From assembly GCA_030598065.1 (NCBI GenBank), contig JAUVQR010000053.1:1-7871 (forward strand): a stretch of DNA of 7,871 bases, given 5' to 3'. Of this stretch, positions 1 through 6,434 are shown one piece after another; within the stretch, counting starts at the first letter, position 1, and the number at the start of each line of letters is the position of its first letter. Source of the DNA: Planctomycetota bacterium (GTDB lineage Bacteria > Planctomycetota > Brocadiia > Brocadiales > Bathyanammoxibiaceae). Under the pieces are notes generated by a model that searched no databases, was not told where the DNA came from, and saw only the letters and a list, made by a program, of their open reading frames with translations. The translations under genes and the position numbers were made by a program.

Positions 1-41
1 AAACAAAAAAGGCCTTGTGGGTAAACACCCACAAGACCTTT
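1..41 (-). terminator. Intrinsic terminator of the Gld/DUF4340 operon
   Basis: An inverted repeat pairs 8-22 with 27-41 around a 4-base loop (23-26), giving a 15-bp stem. Read on the minus strand the RNA stem is followed by U6-G-U3 (from 1-10, partly overlapping the stem base). The only non-Watson-Crick position (13 with 36) is a G-U wobble in the minus-strand RNA but a C-A mismatch in the plus-strand RNA. This supports termination of minus-strand transcription, about 40 bases beyond the stop codon at 81. Confidence 0.93.
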
Positions 42-80
42 AGAAAACCAAACCAATTCGAGTGTATGGCTATAGCCACG

Positions 81-2660
81 TCAATGTCCACTACCACCTT
101 TATAGCCGCTGCCGTGACCTCCGCCACCACCACCATAGCTGCCGTGGCCTCCGCCACCACCACCATAGCTGCCGTGACCGCCACCACCACCGCCATAGCT
201 GCCGTGGCCTCCGCCACCACCACCGCCATAGCTGCCGTGGCCTCCGCCACCACCGCCATAGCTGCCGTGACCGCCACCACCACCGCCATAGCTGCCGTGG
301 CCGCCACCACCGCCGCCGTAGCTGCCGTGACCGCCGCCACCGCCACCTCCACCATAGCTACCGCCCATGGACGGCATAGGTGGCCTAAGGTCCACAATAG
401 CCTTTCCTTTTAACAGCTTATTGACGTTCGCGTTACTTATAACGAAGATAAAGTCTGAGTTGCTGGCCTTAGCGTAATAGGCCTTTCCCTCTCCCGGCTG
501 GCTCATTGTAACGACAAGCTCCTGTCCATCTTCGGCATTCAGTGTGATTGTCAACTGTGGTTTGTCCAGTCCGTACTTGGCCAGGTCGGTTACTTTGTAT
601 TCGGCGATAGAATCCGCCTTGAGGTTCTTTATGCTGTACAGAACCGTATCCACCTCTTTGCTGACGACCTCTTTTTGCTCCGGTTTAAGCATCTGCCATA
701 TCTCGGCCTTCTTTTCATAAAGTGTCTCTTTCTCCGGGAAATTCAGATGCACCTTGTTGACGGTGTTTGAATCAAACCGCGCAACCACCTTAGAGGCCAG
801 GTCTCCCTCCAGATACCTGGTGTCGGTCCAGCTTATGTGAAAAACCAGGTCGCCGCCCTCTACCAGGGCGTACGAGTCTACGTTCTGTCCCTCTTTTATC
901 TTGTTTCCTACCAACAGGACCTTGTCTACCGTTATCACCTTTTCGTCGCTCTGATCCGACAAGAAGATGTCTTCCCCTTCGGCTCCACCCTCAGGCCCGG
1001 CGCCTTCTTCCTCCTCCACATACACCTCCTCGTCGTAGGAGGCCGTGACCTTAATCCTGGGGTTATCCAGCCCGTACCGCGAAAGGTCCTTGGGTGACTT
1101 CTCTGCAAAACCCTCTGCCTTCAGGAACGAAAGCGACCACACTATGTTGTTCACCAGTTCGTCGTCGGTGTCTATTTTAACCGGCTCTTCCAGCATCCAT
1201 TTCTCAGGCGCGCCGGGCATCCAGTTCGCAACAAAGCGTCTGTCCTTTCTCTCCACCACCAGTTTCCTGGCCTTATCCCTGTTGAACTCCAACATCAGCC
1301 TGTCACGAAACGCCAGGTATCCCTTGGTCGCGGCGTCATAGAAATCGCCGGCCTTCACGGAGAAAACGGGTTTCTCTCCCGTCCTTCTGACGTAACACAG
1401 GGCCCCCCTCTTATCCTTGTTGCCCACCTGTATCTTGACGGGGTCCTTGTCCTTTATGCTAATGGTAATCTCGGCCGCGGGGGTATCGAGCCCGTAGGCG
1501 CTCAGGTCCTTGGGGTCGTCGTCGACAAAGTTCTGTATTTCCATCTGCTTTATAACGTCCAGGAAGCCCTTAAAGGCGTCTCTGTCGGCAAGCACCCTCA
1601 CCGGCTCGGTAATCATATAATCATACTGAGCCGTCTTCTCTATCTTTATCGTCTGGTCCTTGGTCTTTATCTCCGCGTTAGTCACGTAAAGAGGGTCCAG
1701 TGCGCCTGTTATCTTCTTGGCCCTGAGCTCGTTGGGGCTCTTCTTGAAGAGCCCTACCGTCATTTCCTTAAGGAAGAATACCGCGTTACCGTCCTGCCTT
1801 TTTGCGTAGACCTTGTCGTCTCGTATGTGGCCCAGCAGCACCGACTGCGCGGCGCCCTTTTGGTAAGCCGTGACGATTATCTGCGGATTCTCCAGGCCAA
1901 ACGCGGGGATGTTCTTCGGGTCGTCCGTTATGAAATTTTCCTTGTTGACTACAAGCGCGTTAAGGTTATAGATGAGCTGGATTATTTTTTCGTTATCGCC
2001 CTTGTCGGCAACGGGCCGCACCACTCTCCAATCGGCCCCGCTCTTTGCGCACTCTATTATCTCACCGGAGCCGTACGTCAGCACAACCCTGTCGATGGCG
2101 TTAGGGTCTATGTCCAGCACGTCTTTGCTGCGCAGGTCGTTGAGCGTCTTGGAAAGCTTCTCAAGGAGTGCGCCCGACACCATGTAGACCTCTTCGGAGC
2201 CATCAAGCCTCATGTACACGTCGTTGCCGCCGGACCTCTTTTCGCCTACATAGAAGGTGTGTTTATCGGCAGACCCCGTCCAGTAAGAAGCGGTGACCTT
2301 CGGCTTCTCCAGCCCGTAGTCCGCAAGGTTAAGGGCCTTGCCCTTCTCAGTCTCGACGGTGCCTATCTTCGTGAGGAACTCAAGTTCGGCGAGGATGCTG
2401 TCCACTTCCGACGCGTCGGCCTTGAGCTCCAGAGGTTTCTTCATCGCCCAGTGCCTGAGGTCCACTCTCTCGAGGAGCAGCTGGGTGTCCGCCCTGTCAA
2501 TCTCCAGCTTCTTGACCATTTCGGGCTTGAACTCGACAAACACCTTCTTGGCCAGACGGTTCCATTCATCGGTAGAAAGCTGTTTCTTCTCGTAAAATTG
2601 TATGTACAGTCCCAGTACGGCGACAACACATAACAATAAAATGGTGGTCCTTAACCTCAT
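81..2660 (-). CDS. Membrane-anchored DUF4340 multi-unit protein with Gly/His/Tyr repeat tail
   Basis: Last gene of the operon, 859 residues from the ATG at 2660. The N-terminus is MRLR followed by a hydrophobic segment (about residues 5-21), an uncleaved anchor that should leave the rest outside the cytoplasm. The body repeats a motif of the form (Y/F)GL(D/E)xP followed by a beta-strand, near residues 113, 253, 388, 528 and 695 (for example DYGLEKPKVTASY, RYGLDNPRIKVTASY). This is typical of DUF4340 proteins found beside GldG-type genes. The fourth unit carries a Glu/Gly-rich insertion at about 545-570. From about residue 765 to the end the protein is a low-complexity tail of glycine runs punctuated by HGSY. 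A TTG at 2696 would add 12 residues (MYGGNEGG...), but AGGAGG at 2674-2679 serves the ATG at 2660, and the longer form would have to start inside the upstream gene. DUF4340 function is unknown; a role as extracytoplasmic partner of the ABC complex is inferred from the operon. Confidence 0.88.
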   Translation of the reverse strand: MRLRTTILLLCVVAVLGLYIQFYEKKQLSTDEWNRLAKKVFVEFKPEMVKKLEIDRADTQLLLERVDLRHWAMKKPLELKADASEVDSILAELEFLTKIGTVETEKGKALNLADYGLEKPKVTASYWTGSADKHTFYVGEKRSGGNDVYMRLDGSEEVYMVSGALLEKLSKTLNDLRSKDVLDIDPNAIDRVVLTYGSGEIIECAKSGADWRVVRPVADKGDNEKIIQLIYNLNALVVNKENFITDDPKNIPAFGLENPQIIVTAYQKGAAQSVLLGHIRDDKVYAKRQDGNAVFFLKEMTVGLFKKSPNELRAKKITGALDPLYVTNAEIKTKDQTIKIEKTAQYDYMITEPVRVLADRDAFKGFLDVIKQMEIQNFVDDDPKDLSAYGLDTPAAEITISIKDKDPVKIQVGNKDKRGALCYVRRTGEKPVFSVKAGDFYDAATKGYLAFRDRLMLEFNRDKARKLVVERKDRRFVANWMPGAPEKWMLEEPVKIDTDDELVNNIVWSLSFLKAEGFAEKSPKDLSRYGLDNPRIKVTASYDEEVYVEEEEGAGPEGGAEGEDIFLSDQSDEKVITVDKVLLVGNKIKEGQNVDSYALVEGGDLVFHISWTDTRYLEGDLASKVVARFDSNTVNKVHLNFPEKETLYEKKAEIWQMLKPEQKEVVSKEVDTVLYSIKNLKADSIAEYKVTDLAKYGLDKPQLTITLNAEDGQELVVTMSQPGEGKAYYAKASNSDFIFVISNANVNKLLKGKAIVDLRPPMPSMGGSYGGGGGGGGHGSYGGGGGGHGSYGGGGGGHGSYGGGGGGHGSYGGGGGGGHGSYGGGGGGHGSYGGGGGGHGSYGGGGGGHGSGYKGGSGH
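117..366 (-). repeat. 30-bp tandem repeat array coding for (Gly)n-HGSY tail
   Basis: Eight imperfect copies of a 30-bp unit lie in frame within the 3' end of the DUF4340 gene; one copy is 33 bp (about 207-239) and the last is diverged. Every copy ends, on the plus strand, in a variant of catagctgccgtg, which reads HGSY on the coding strand, preceded by glycine codons. The unit starting near 177 and the one starting near 270 are identical over 30 bp, and the first two units differ only at their first base. This suggests recent duplication or conversion. The protein has seven HGSY copies and a final HGSG. Unit length is a multiple of three, so copy number can change without a frameshift. Confidence 0.93.
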
Positions 2661-2670
2661 ATTATCGCTG

Positions 2671-4188
2671 TTACCTCCTTCGTTTCCACCATACAAACAC
2701 GCCCGTCACCAGGCCCATACCCGGAAGTACGGCCACGCAGAGCCAATATATGAGTTTCATCTGTTCGGGAGTTATGACGGCCCGCCTTATGTCCGGCGGT
2801 TTCGCAGAGATGCCCAGTTTGGTCTCTTTCTGGGTAAGCCAGTTTATGGAGTTTATGAAGATGTCGTGGTTGCCTGGGTTACCGGTATATTCGTTAGCAA
2901 CAAAATCAACATCACCGAACACCACCATGCGTGCGCCCTTTACCGCCCGCTCTTCGGGCATCGAGCCGTGGGCGACGGCCGCCCTGGCGGCCGTATCTAC
3001 CGGCTGCGAGGTCACGGCAATCACTATCGGTCCGGCTATGTCCTTGTCCTGAGTGAACTCAGGTTTCTTGTTCGCGATACCTATCTCCGTCTCGCCCCAG
3101 CTGTTGTCCGGAGCCATGGCCAGGCTCTTGACCTGAAACTTCCTCTCGTTAGTCGCAGGTATAGCCTCTATCGGGCATGTACCGAAGAAAACGCTGTTCA
3201 AGGCCCTCATGCCCTCCGTTATCTTGTGCTCCGGATACCTCTCCTTGTTGACGTATATCTCCGCGACCGTCTGCAAACCGAAGAACGGCAGCTGCACCCT
3301 GTTGTATACAACCGCGTTGGTCTTGGCGTCCACGTTGTATTCTTTGAGCAATTTCTCCAGCCCGGTCTCGGAATAGGGACCGAAGGCCGGCTCAAGACAC
3401 AGGACCAGCCTGCCCTTTCTGTTATCAAGGTAATCGCGAATCAGCCCCAGCTCTTCGGAGCCGAAGGGCTTCGTGGGGCCGGCGATTACAAGCACGTCAC
3501 AGGTGGCGGGAATCTCTTTCCTGGTCATCAGGTCAAGAGGCACTACGTTAAAATTATCTCGCTTAAGCGCGGTGGTAATATTGGAAAAACCCTGACGTTC
3601 GTAATCTTCAAGGCCCCGCTCCCCGTGACCGGTGGTGATATACACGTAGGTCTGCTCTTCTTCCGTCACATTCAGTATCGCGGCCGTGAAGACCTCTTCA
3701 CCCTTGAACTTGAACGGGAATTCCTTCTCTATCACCTCAGACTGGGGCACGTGCTTGGCCCTGTCGCCACATTCAATTATGACGCTGTTGAGCTGTATGG
3801 TCTCCGCCTTTATCCTATCGGTAAGCTCCCTCATCCTTGTGGGGTTACGGACCGGGTCAATGTGGACCAGCTTTATCTTATCGGACTGATACTGGTATTC
3901 CTTCAGGATATCCATAATCCTTCCGAAGAACAGCTCACCCTCGCCGAAGAGCACGGTAAACGTGACCGGCTTGTCAAGCCCCTTGATGATGTTCTTTGTC
4001 TTGTTCGATACGGAGAAGCGTCCGCCGGAGGTAAAATCTAAGCGTATGTAATGTCTTGCGTTGAGATAGCTTACAACACCGAAAAGGCCGAAGGCGACAA
4101 TGACCATCAGCACCACGTTGGTTCCTATTACCGCCTTTTTTCTGAGAAGTTGGTCAATGTTGAACCCTTCTGGTTTCCCTTTTTCCAA
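2671..4188 (-). CDS. GldG-type ABC transporter auxiliary protein
   Basis: Accessory membrane subunit of a GldA/GldF-type ABC complex, 505 residues from the TTG at 4188. One transmembrane helix (about 19-42) follows a basic LLRKK stretch. Next comes the family signature LDFTSGGRFSVSNKTKNII (about 50-68) and PVTFTVLF, opening the large extracytoplasmic domain (ABC_transp_aux, PF09822 type). Near 413-446 are the conserved FGDVDFVANEY and GNHDIFINSINWL motifs. A second helix (about 478-500) is followed by the basic C-terminus KRRR, so both ends should be cytoplasmic. GldG is needed for gliding in Flavobacterium, but homologues are common in non-gliding bacteria where the substrate is unknown. The start is uncertain: a GTG at 4224 would add 12 residues and overlap the permease by 29 bases; TTG 4188 is preferred because GGAGG lies 10 bases upstream. 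The ATPase and permease precede it and the DUF4340 gene follows 10 bases downstream. Confidence 0.9.
   Translation of the reverse strand: MEKGKPEGFNIDQLLRKKAVIGTNVVLMVIVAFGLFGVVSYLNARHYIRLDFTSGGRFSVSNKTKNIIKGLDKPVTFTVLFGEGELFFGRIMDILKEYQYQSDKIKLVHIDPVRNPTRMRELTDRIKAETIQLNSVIIECGDRAKHVPQSEVIEKEFPFKFKGEEVFTAAILNVTEEEQTYVYITTGHGERGLEDYERQGFSNITTALKRDNFNVVPLDLMTRKEIPATCDVLVIAGPTKPFGSEELGLIRDYLDNRKGRLVLCLEPAFGPYSETGLEKLLKEYNVDAKTNAVVYNRVQLPFFGLQTVAEIYVNKERYPEHKITEGMRALNSVFFGTCPIEAIPATNERKFQVKSLAMAPDNSWGETEIGIANKKPEFTQDKDIAGPIVIAVTSQPVDTAARAAVAHGSMPEERAVKGARMVVFGDVDFVANEYTGNPGNHDIFINSINWLTQKETKLGISAKPPDIRRAVITPEQMKLIYWLCVAVLPGMGLVTGVFVWWKRRR
2674..2679 (-). promoter_or_regulatory. Ribosome binding site of the DUF4340 gene
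   Basis: AGGAGG on the minus strand sits in the last two arginine codons of the GldG-like gene, directly before its TAA stop, 13 bases before the ATG at 2660. The spacing is a little long but the match to the anti-Shine-Dalgarno sequence is perfect. It supports the ATG at 2660 over the upstream in-frame TTG at 2696 and suggests translational coupling. Confidence 0.6.
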
Positions 4189-4195
4189 AACTACC

Positions 4196-4906
4196 CTACC
4201 TCCACTTCCTGCTCTCAACCACACGGACCGTGATAAACAGGCACAGTGCCGTAATGGTCACGTAGTATAAGATATCTTTTGTATTCACCATCCCTTTTGT
4301 AAACGGCTCCCAGTGGCTGTACGTGCCGAGGTACTGCAATGCGGCCGCATACCAGGTCGCAGTGCCGGAGGCCGCATAGCCCATGAAGAATAGAATGACC
4401 AGGGTCACGATGCCCGATATCCCGGCAATCATCTGGCTCCTGGTAAACGCGGACATCATCAGCCCTATCGATATGAACATCAAGCCCATCAACGCCAGCC
4501 CGATGTAGCTCGACAGGACAGGCCCCATGTCGGGTTGCCCGACCCACTGCAAGAACACCACGTAAAGCAGAGTGGGCGCAAGCATAACAAGGTAGAGAAA
4601 CCACGCGGCCAGAAACTTACCGAAGACCACCTCAAAGTCGGTAACCGGCGCGGTCATCAGCATCTCTATCGTGCCTGAACGCACCTCATCCGACAACAGC
4701 TTCATGGTAATTATCGGCGCGATGATGGAGAGAATGAATTGTGTGTTGGCCAAACTGTAAGACAGCGTGGCCTGCTGGGTCAAGGCCAAGATGGTGGCAA
4801 AGAAGTAGCCCGAAAAAATCAGAAAAATCGCTATCAGTACGTACGCAATGGGAGAGTAGAAGAAACCCATCATTTCCCGCTTAAATATTGTCGCTGTGCC
4901 TCCCAT
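4196..4906 (-). CDS. GldF-type ABC-2 transporter permease
   Basis: Inner-membrane permease of the ABC complex, 236 residues. About six hydrophobic helices can be seen, near residues 17-41, 55-72, 98-120, 132-153, 160-182 and 210-230. Between helices 2 and 3 is the hallmark SDEVRSGTIEMLMTAPV followed by VFGKFLAAW (about 71-102), characteristic of GldF and related ABC-2 permeases; this loop is thought to contact the ATPase. The length matches the family (about 240). The start is the ATG at 4906, preceded by GAGG in GAAGAGGGTACAT at a good distance. It lies 18 bases after the ATPase stop and its own stop lies 7 bases before the proposed TTG start of the GldG-like gene. It should pair with the preceding ATPase; the transported substrate cannot be told from the sequence. 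Confidence 0.92.
   Translation of the reverse strand: MGGTATIFKREMMGFFYSPIAYVLIAIFLIFSGYFFATILALTQQATLSYSLANTQFILSIIAPIITMKLLSDEVRSGTIEMLMTAPVTDFEVVFGKFLAAWFLYLVMLAPTLLYVVFLQWVGQPDMGPVLSSYIGLALMGLMFISIGLMMSAFTRSQMIAGISGIVTLVILFFMGYAASGTATWYAAALQYLGTYSHWEPFTKGMVNTKDILYYVTITALCLFITVRVVESRKWR
4199..4203 (-). promoter_or_regulatory. Ribosome binding site of the GldG-like gene
   Basis: GGAGG on the minus strand lies in the final Trp-Arg codons of the permease gene (TGG AGG TAG), 10 bases before the TTG at 4188. It argues for the non-ATG start there and for translation coupled to the end of the permease. Confidence 0.45.
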
Positions 4907-4924
4907 ATGTACCCTCTTCTCCTT

Positions 4925-5968
4925 CTATCCCTTTTTCTTGCCAAAAAGACCTGAAACCATCTGCCCTATACCCGCCGTCGCCTGCTGCTCCCGCTCCTTC
5001 ACGACGGCTCCGCCCTCTTCCATGGTGGTGAGCTGATGGAATATCTCTTCCAGCGTAACGGCAATCTTTTTCATCTCCAACAGAACCCAGTCGTTCTTTA
5101 CAAAGGCGCGGTATATGTCTTCTCTCACATCCCTGTCCTTGCCCGCCTCCACAACGAAGTTGCTGGTGGCGCCCGTGTTGCTCTTCGCCTCGACCTTAAT
5201 GACGCCGGCAATTCCCCTCAAAGATTTCTCTATAGGCGCTGCCGGGCCTTTCGCCTGGACTTCTATTACGGAGCCGGTCTTGAGTTTGGTGAGCAGGTTC
5301 GCAGGCGTATCGTTGGCAACCAGTTTGCCCCTGTCGATGATTATGACCCTGCCGCACACCATCTCAACCTCGGGCAATATGTGTGTGGATAACAATATGG
5401 TATGTTTTTCCCCCAATTCCCTTATAAGCTGTCGCACCTGCCTTATCTGGTTCGGGTCAAGACCGATAGTAGGCTCGTCAAGGATCAGTATCTTAGGGTC
5501 GTGCAACAGGGCGTCCGCCAACCCCACCCTCTGCCTGTAGCCCTTGGACAGGGTACCTATCATCTGGTTCTGCACATCTACGATGCCGCATCTTTCCAGC
5601 GACTCGTCAACCCGCATCTTCCTGTCTTTTCCGCGCACCTTCTTGAGTTCGGCGCGGAAACTCAGGTATTCGTTCACCCTCATGTCAAGGTAAAGGGGCA
5701 CGTTCTCGGGCAGGTAACCTATCTGCTTTCTAACGTTTAGCGAGTCCGTGAAGACGTCGCAGCCGGCTACCCAGGCAAAACCCGCGGTGGCCGGTATGAA
5801 ACACGTAAGGATGCGCATCGTAGTGGACTTACCCGCGCCGTTGGGACCCAGGAAACCCAGCACCTCGCCCTCGTGCACCTCAAACGATATGTCATCCACG
5901 GCCAAATTGGCGGCGTAGCGCTTCGTGAGGTTTTGCACCTTAATCATTGTTTCTTTATTAGAAGTCAC
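4925..5968 (-). CDS. GldA-type ABC transporter ATP-binding protein
   Basis: Cytoplasmic ATPase of the complex, 347 residues. Walker A is GPNGAGKST (41-49). The Q-loop region reads IGYLPEN, with Glu88 where many ABC proteins have Gln, as is usual in GldA/CcmA-like ATPases. The signature is LSKGYRQR (140-147) in place of LSGGQ, again typical of this subfamily. Walker B is ILILDEP (160-166), the D-loop is GLD (169-171) and the H-loop His is 196 in LSTH. All catalytic residues are present. Residues from about 220 form the C-terminal extension common in this group, ending in GLFGKKKG. The chosen start is GTG at 5968, whose first bases overlap the stop of the preceding gene (GTGA) and which has AGGGG 5 bases upstream; an ATG at 5947 (MIKVQNLTKRY) is a reasonable alternative with a poor ribosome site. 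The permease follows at 18 bases. Confidence 0.95.
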   Translation of the reverse strand: MTSNKETMIKVQNLTKRYAANLAVDDISFEVHEGEVLGFLGPNGAGKSTTMRILTCFIPATAGFAWVAGCDVFTDSLNVRKQIGYLPENVPLYLDMRVNEYLSFRAELKKVRGKDRKMRVDESLERCGIVDVQNQMIGTLSKGYRQRVGLADALLHDPKILILDEPTIGLDPNQIRQVRQLIRELGEKHTILLSTHILPEVEMVCGRVIIIDRGKLVANDTPANLLTKLKTGSVIEVQAKGPAAPIEKSLRGIAGVIKVEAKSNTGATSNFVVEAGKDRDVREDIYRAFVKNDWVLLEMKKIAVTLEEIFHQLTTMEEGGAVVKEREQQATAGIGQMVSGLFGKKKG

Positions 5969-6213
5969 TTCTTCCCCTTCTTATCCTTCTTATCCAGAAG
6001 CTCAACAACGGAGAAGCTATCTTCCGCTACCTGCAATTCCGCCCTGTTTAACTCCCAAAAAGCGGTGTCCACCGGATTGAATCCTCTGCTGCGAAAAGCG
6101 CTTGCAGACCCTCTCACAAGCTGCCGCACCCGCTTTATCAAGATGGAACACAGGCGGTAAGGACCACCGGCTTCCTTTGACATCTCGTCAAGTTGTGCGT
6201 AATATTCCTTCAT
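5965..6213 (-). CDS. Putative RNA polymerase omega (RpoZ)-like subunit
   Basis: First gene of the operon, 82 residues. The core GGPYRLCSILIKRVRQLVRG (16-35) followed by NPVDTAFWELNRAELQV (46-62) matches the layout of omega subunits: a GNRF-like turn, a helix ending in (K/R)RxRQL, then a helix near a TVIALREI-like segment and a short basis for contact with beta-prime. Omega helps beta-prime fold and assemble into core RNA polymerase. The C-terminus is a lysine/aspartate tail (DKKDKKGKK). The frame is open to an ATG at 6288, but that ATG lies between the -35 and -10 of the promoter and cannot be on its transcript. The ATG at 6213 has GGGAGG 9 bases upstream and is chosen. The stop overlaps the GTG of the ATPase by 4 bases. 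The family call rests on motif resemblance only; an unrelated small conserved protein remains possible. Confidence 0.6.
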   Translation of the reverse strand: MKEYYAQLDEMSKEAGGPYRLCSILIKRVRQLVRGSASAFRSRGFNPVDTAFWELNRAELQVAEDSFSVVELLDKKDKKGKK

Positions 6214-6222
6214 CCCGGGCCG

Positions 6223-6228
6223 CCTCCC
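6223..6228 (-). promoter_or_regulatory. Ribosome binding site deciding the omega-like start
   Basis: GGGAGG on the minus strand, 9 bases before the ATG at 6213. It is the strongest ribosome site upstream of this gene and lies on the predicted transcript, about 36 bases after the likely transcription start near 6264. Confidence 0.75.
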
Positions 6229-6270
6229 GCTCCGTAATAGTGCGTGGATTTTTAAAGACTCGAATTCATG

Positions 6271-6298
6271 ATTATATACTCTTTTCATGACTTGTCAA
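6271..6298 (-). promoter_or_regulatory. Near-consensus sigma70-type promoter of the operon
   Basis: On the minus strand a perfect -35 TTGACA (6298-6293) is separated by 16 bp from a perfect -10 TATAAT (6276-6271). Transcription should start near 6264, leaving a leader of about 50 bases before the ATG at 6213. The upstream 6299-6325 is A/T-rich, as in UP elements. It can drive all five genes to the terminator at 1-41, since no other clear terminator is seen between them. Confidence 0.82.
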
Positions 6299-6325
6299 GA
6301 AACCATAAAAAACCTTTCTAAAATA
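6299..6325 (-). promoter_or_regulatory. A/T-rich UP-like element
   Basis: Directly upstream of the TTGACA of the operon promoter the minus strand reads as T-rich and A-rich tracts (TTTTAGAAAGGTTTTTTATGG). This is the position bound by the alpha-subunit C-terminal domain in UP elements. Inferred from composition and position only. Confidence 0.35.
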
Positions 6326-6351
6326 GGCCCGGGGCACAAACATACCCTGGC

Positions 6352-6380
6352 TTGACAGCCACAGGGGCAGCTACTAATAT
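6352..6380 (+). promoter_or_regulatory. Predicted promoter of the nitroreductase gene
   Basis: A perfect -35 TTGACA (6352-6357) is followed after 17 bp by a -10-like TAATAT (6375-6380, four of six consensus bases). Transcription would begin near 6387. The ATG at 6381 would then lie upstream of the transcript, which supports starting the protein at the ATG at 6435. The two divergent -35 elements are 53 bp apart. Confidence 0.6.
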
Positions 6381-6434
6381 ATGTACAATTTTGCGCTTGC
6401 GCTGGAAACAATTGTCAGCATACTTTTCGGATAC

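Noticed and set aside
117..366. CRISPR array suggested by regular 30-bp units
   Set aside because: There are no unique spacers: units are head to tail, in frame, and encode a glycine-rich tail.
15..413. Open plus-strand frames across the glycine-repeat region giving Ala/Thr- or His/Arg-rich repeat proteins
   Set aside because: They are antisense shadows of the in-frame 30-bp array at the end of the DUF4340 gene; the array keeps all frames open.
2602..4041. A 479-codon plus-strand open frame opposite the GldG-like gene
   Set aside because: It is antisense to a gene with clear GldG motifs; the product is rich in Arg, His, Tyr and Leu with no recognisable family, typical of a shadow frame.
2602..6298. 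A gliding-motility locus
   Set aside because: Only the GldA, GldF and GldG types are present; these are widespread in non-gliding bacteria, and no other gliding gene (GldB, GldK-N, Spr) is in the window.
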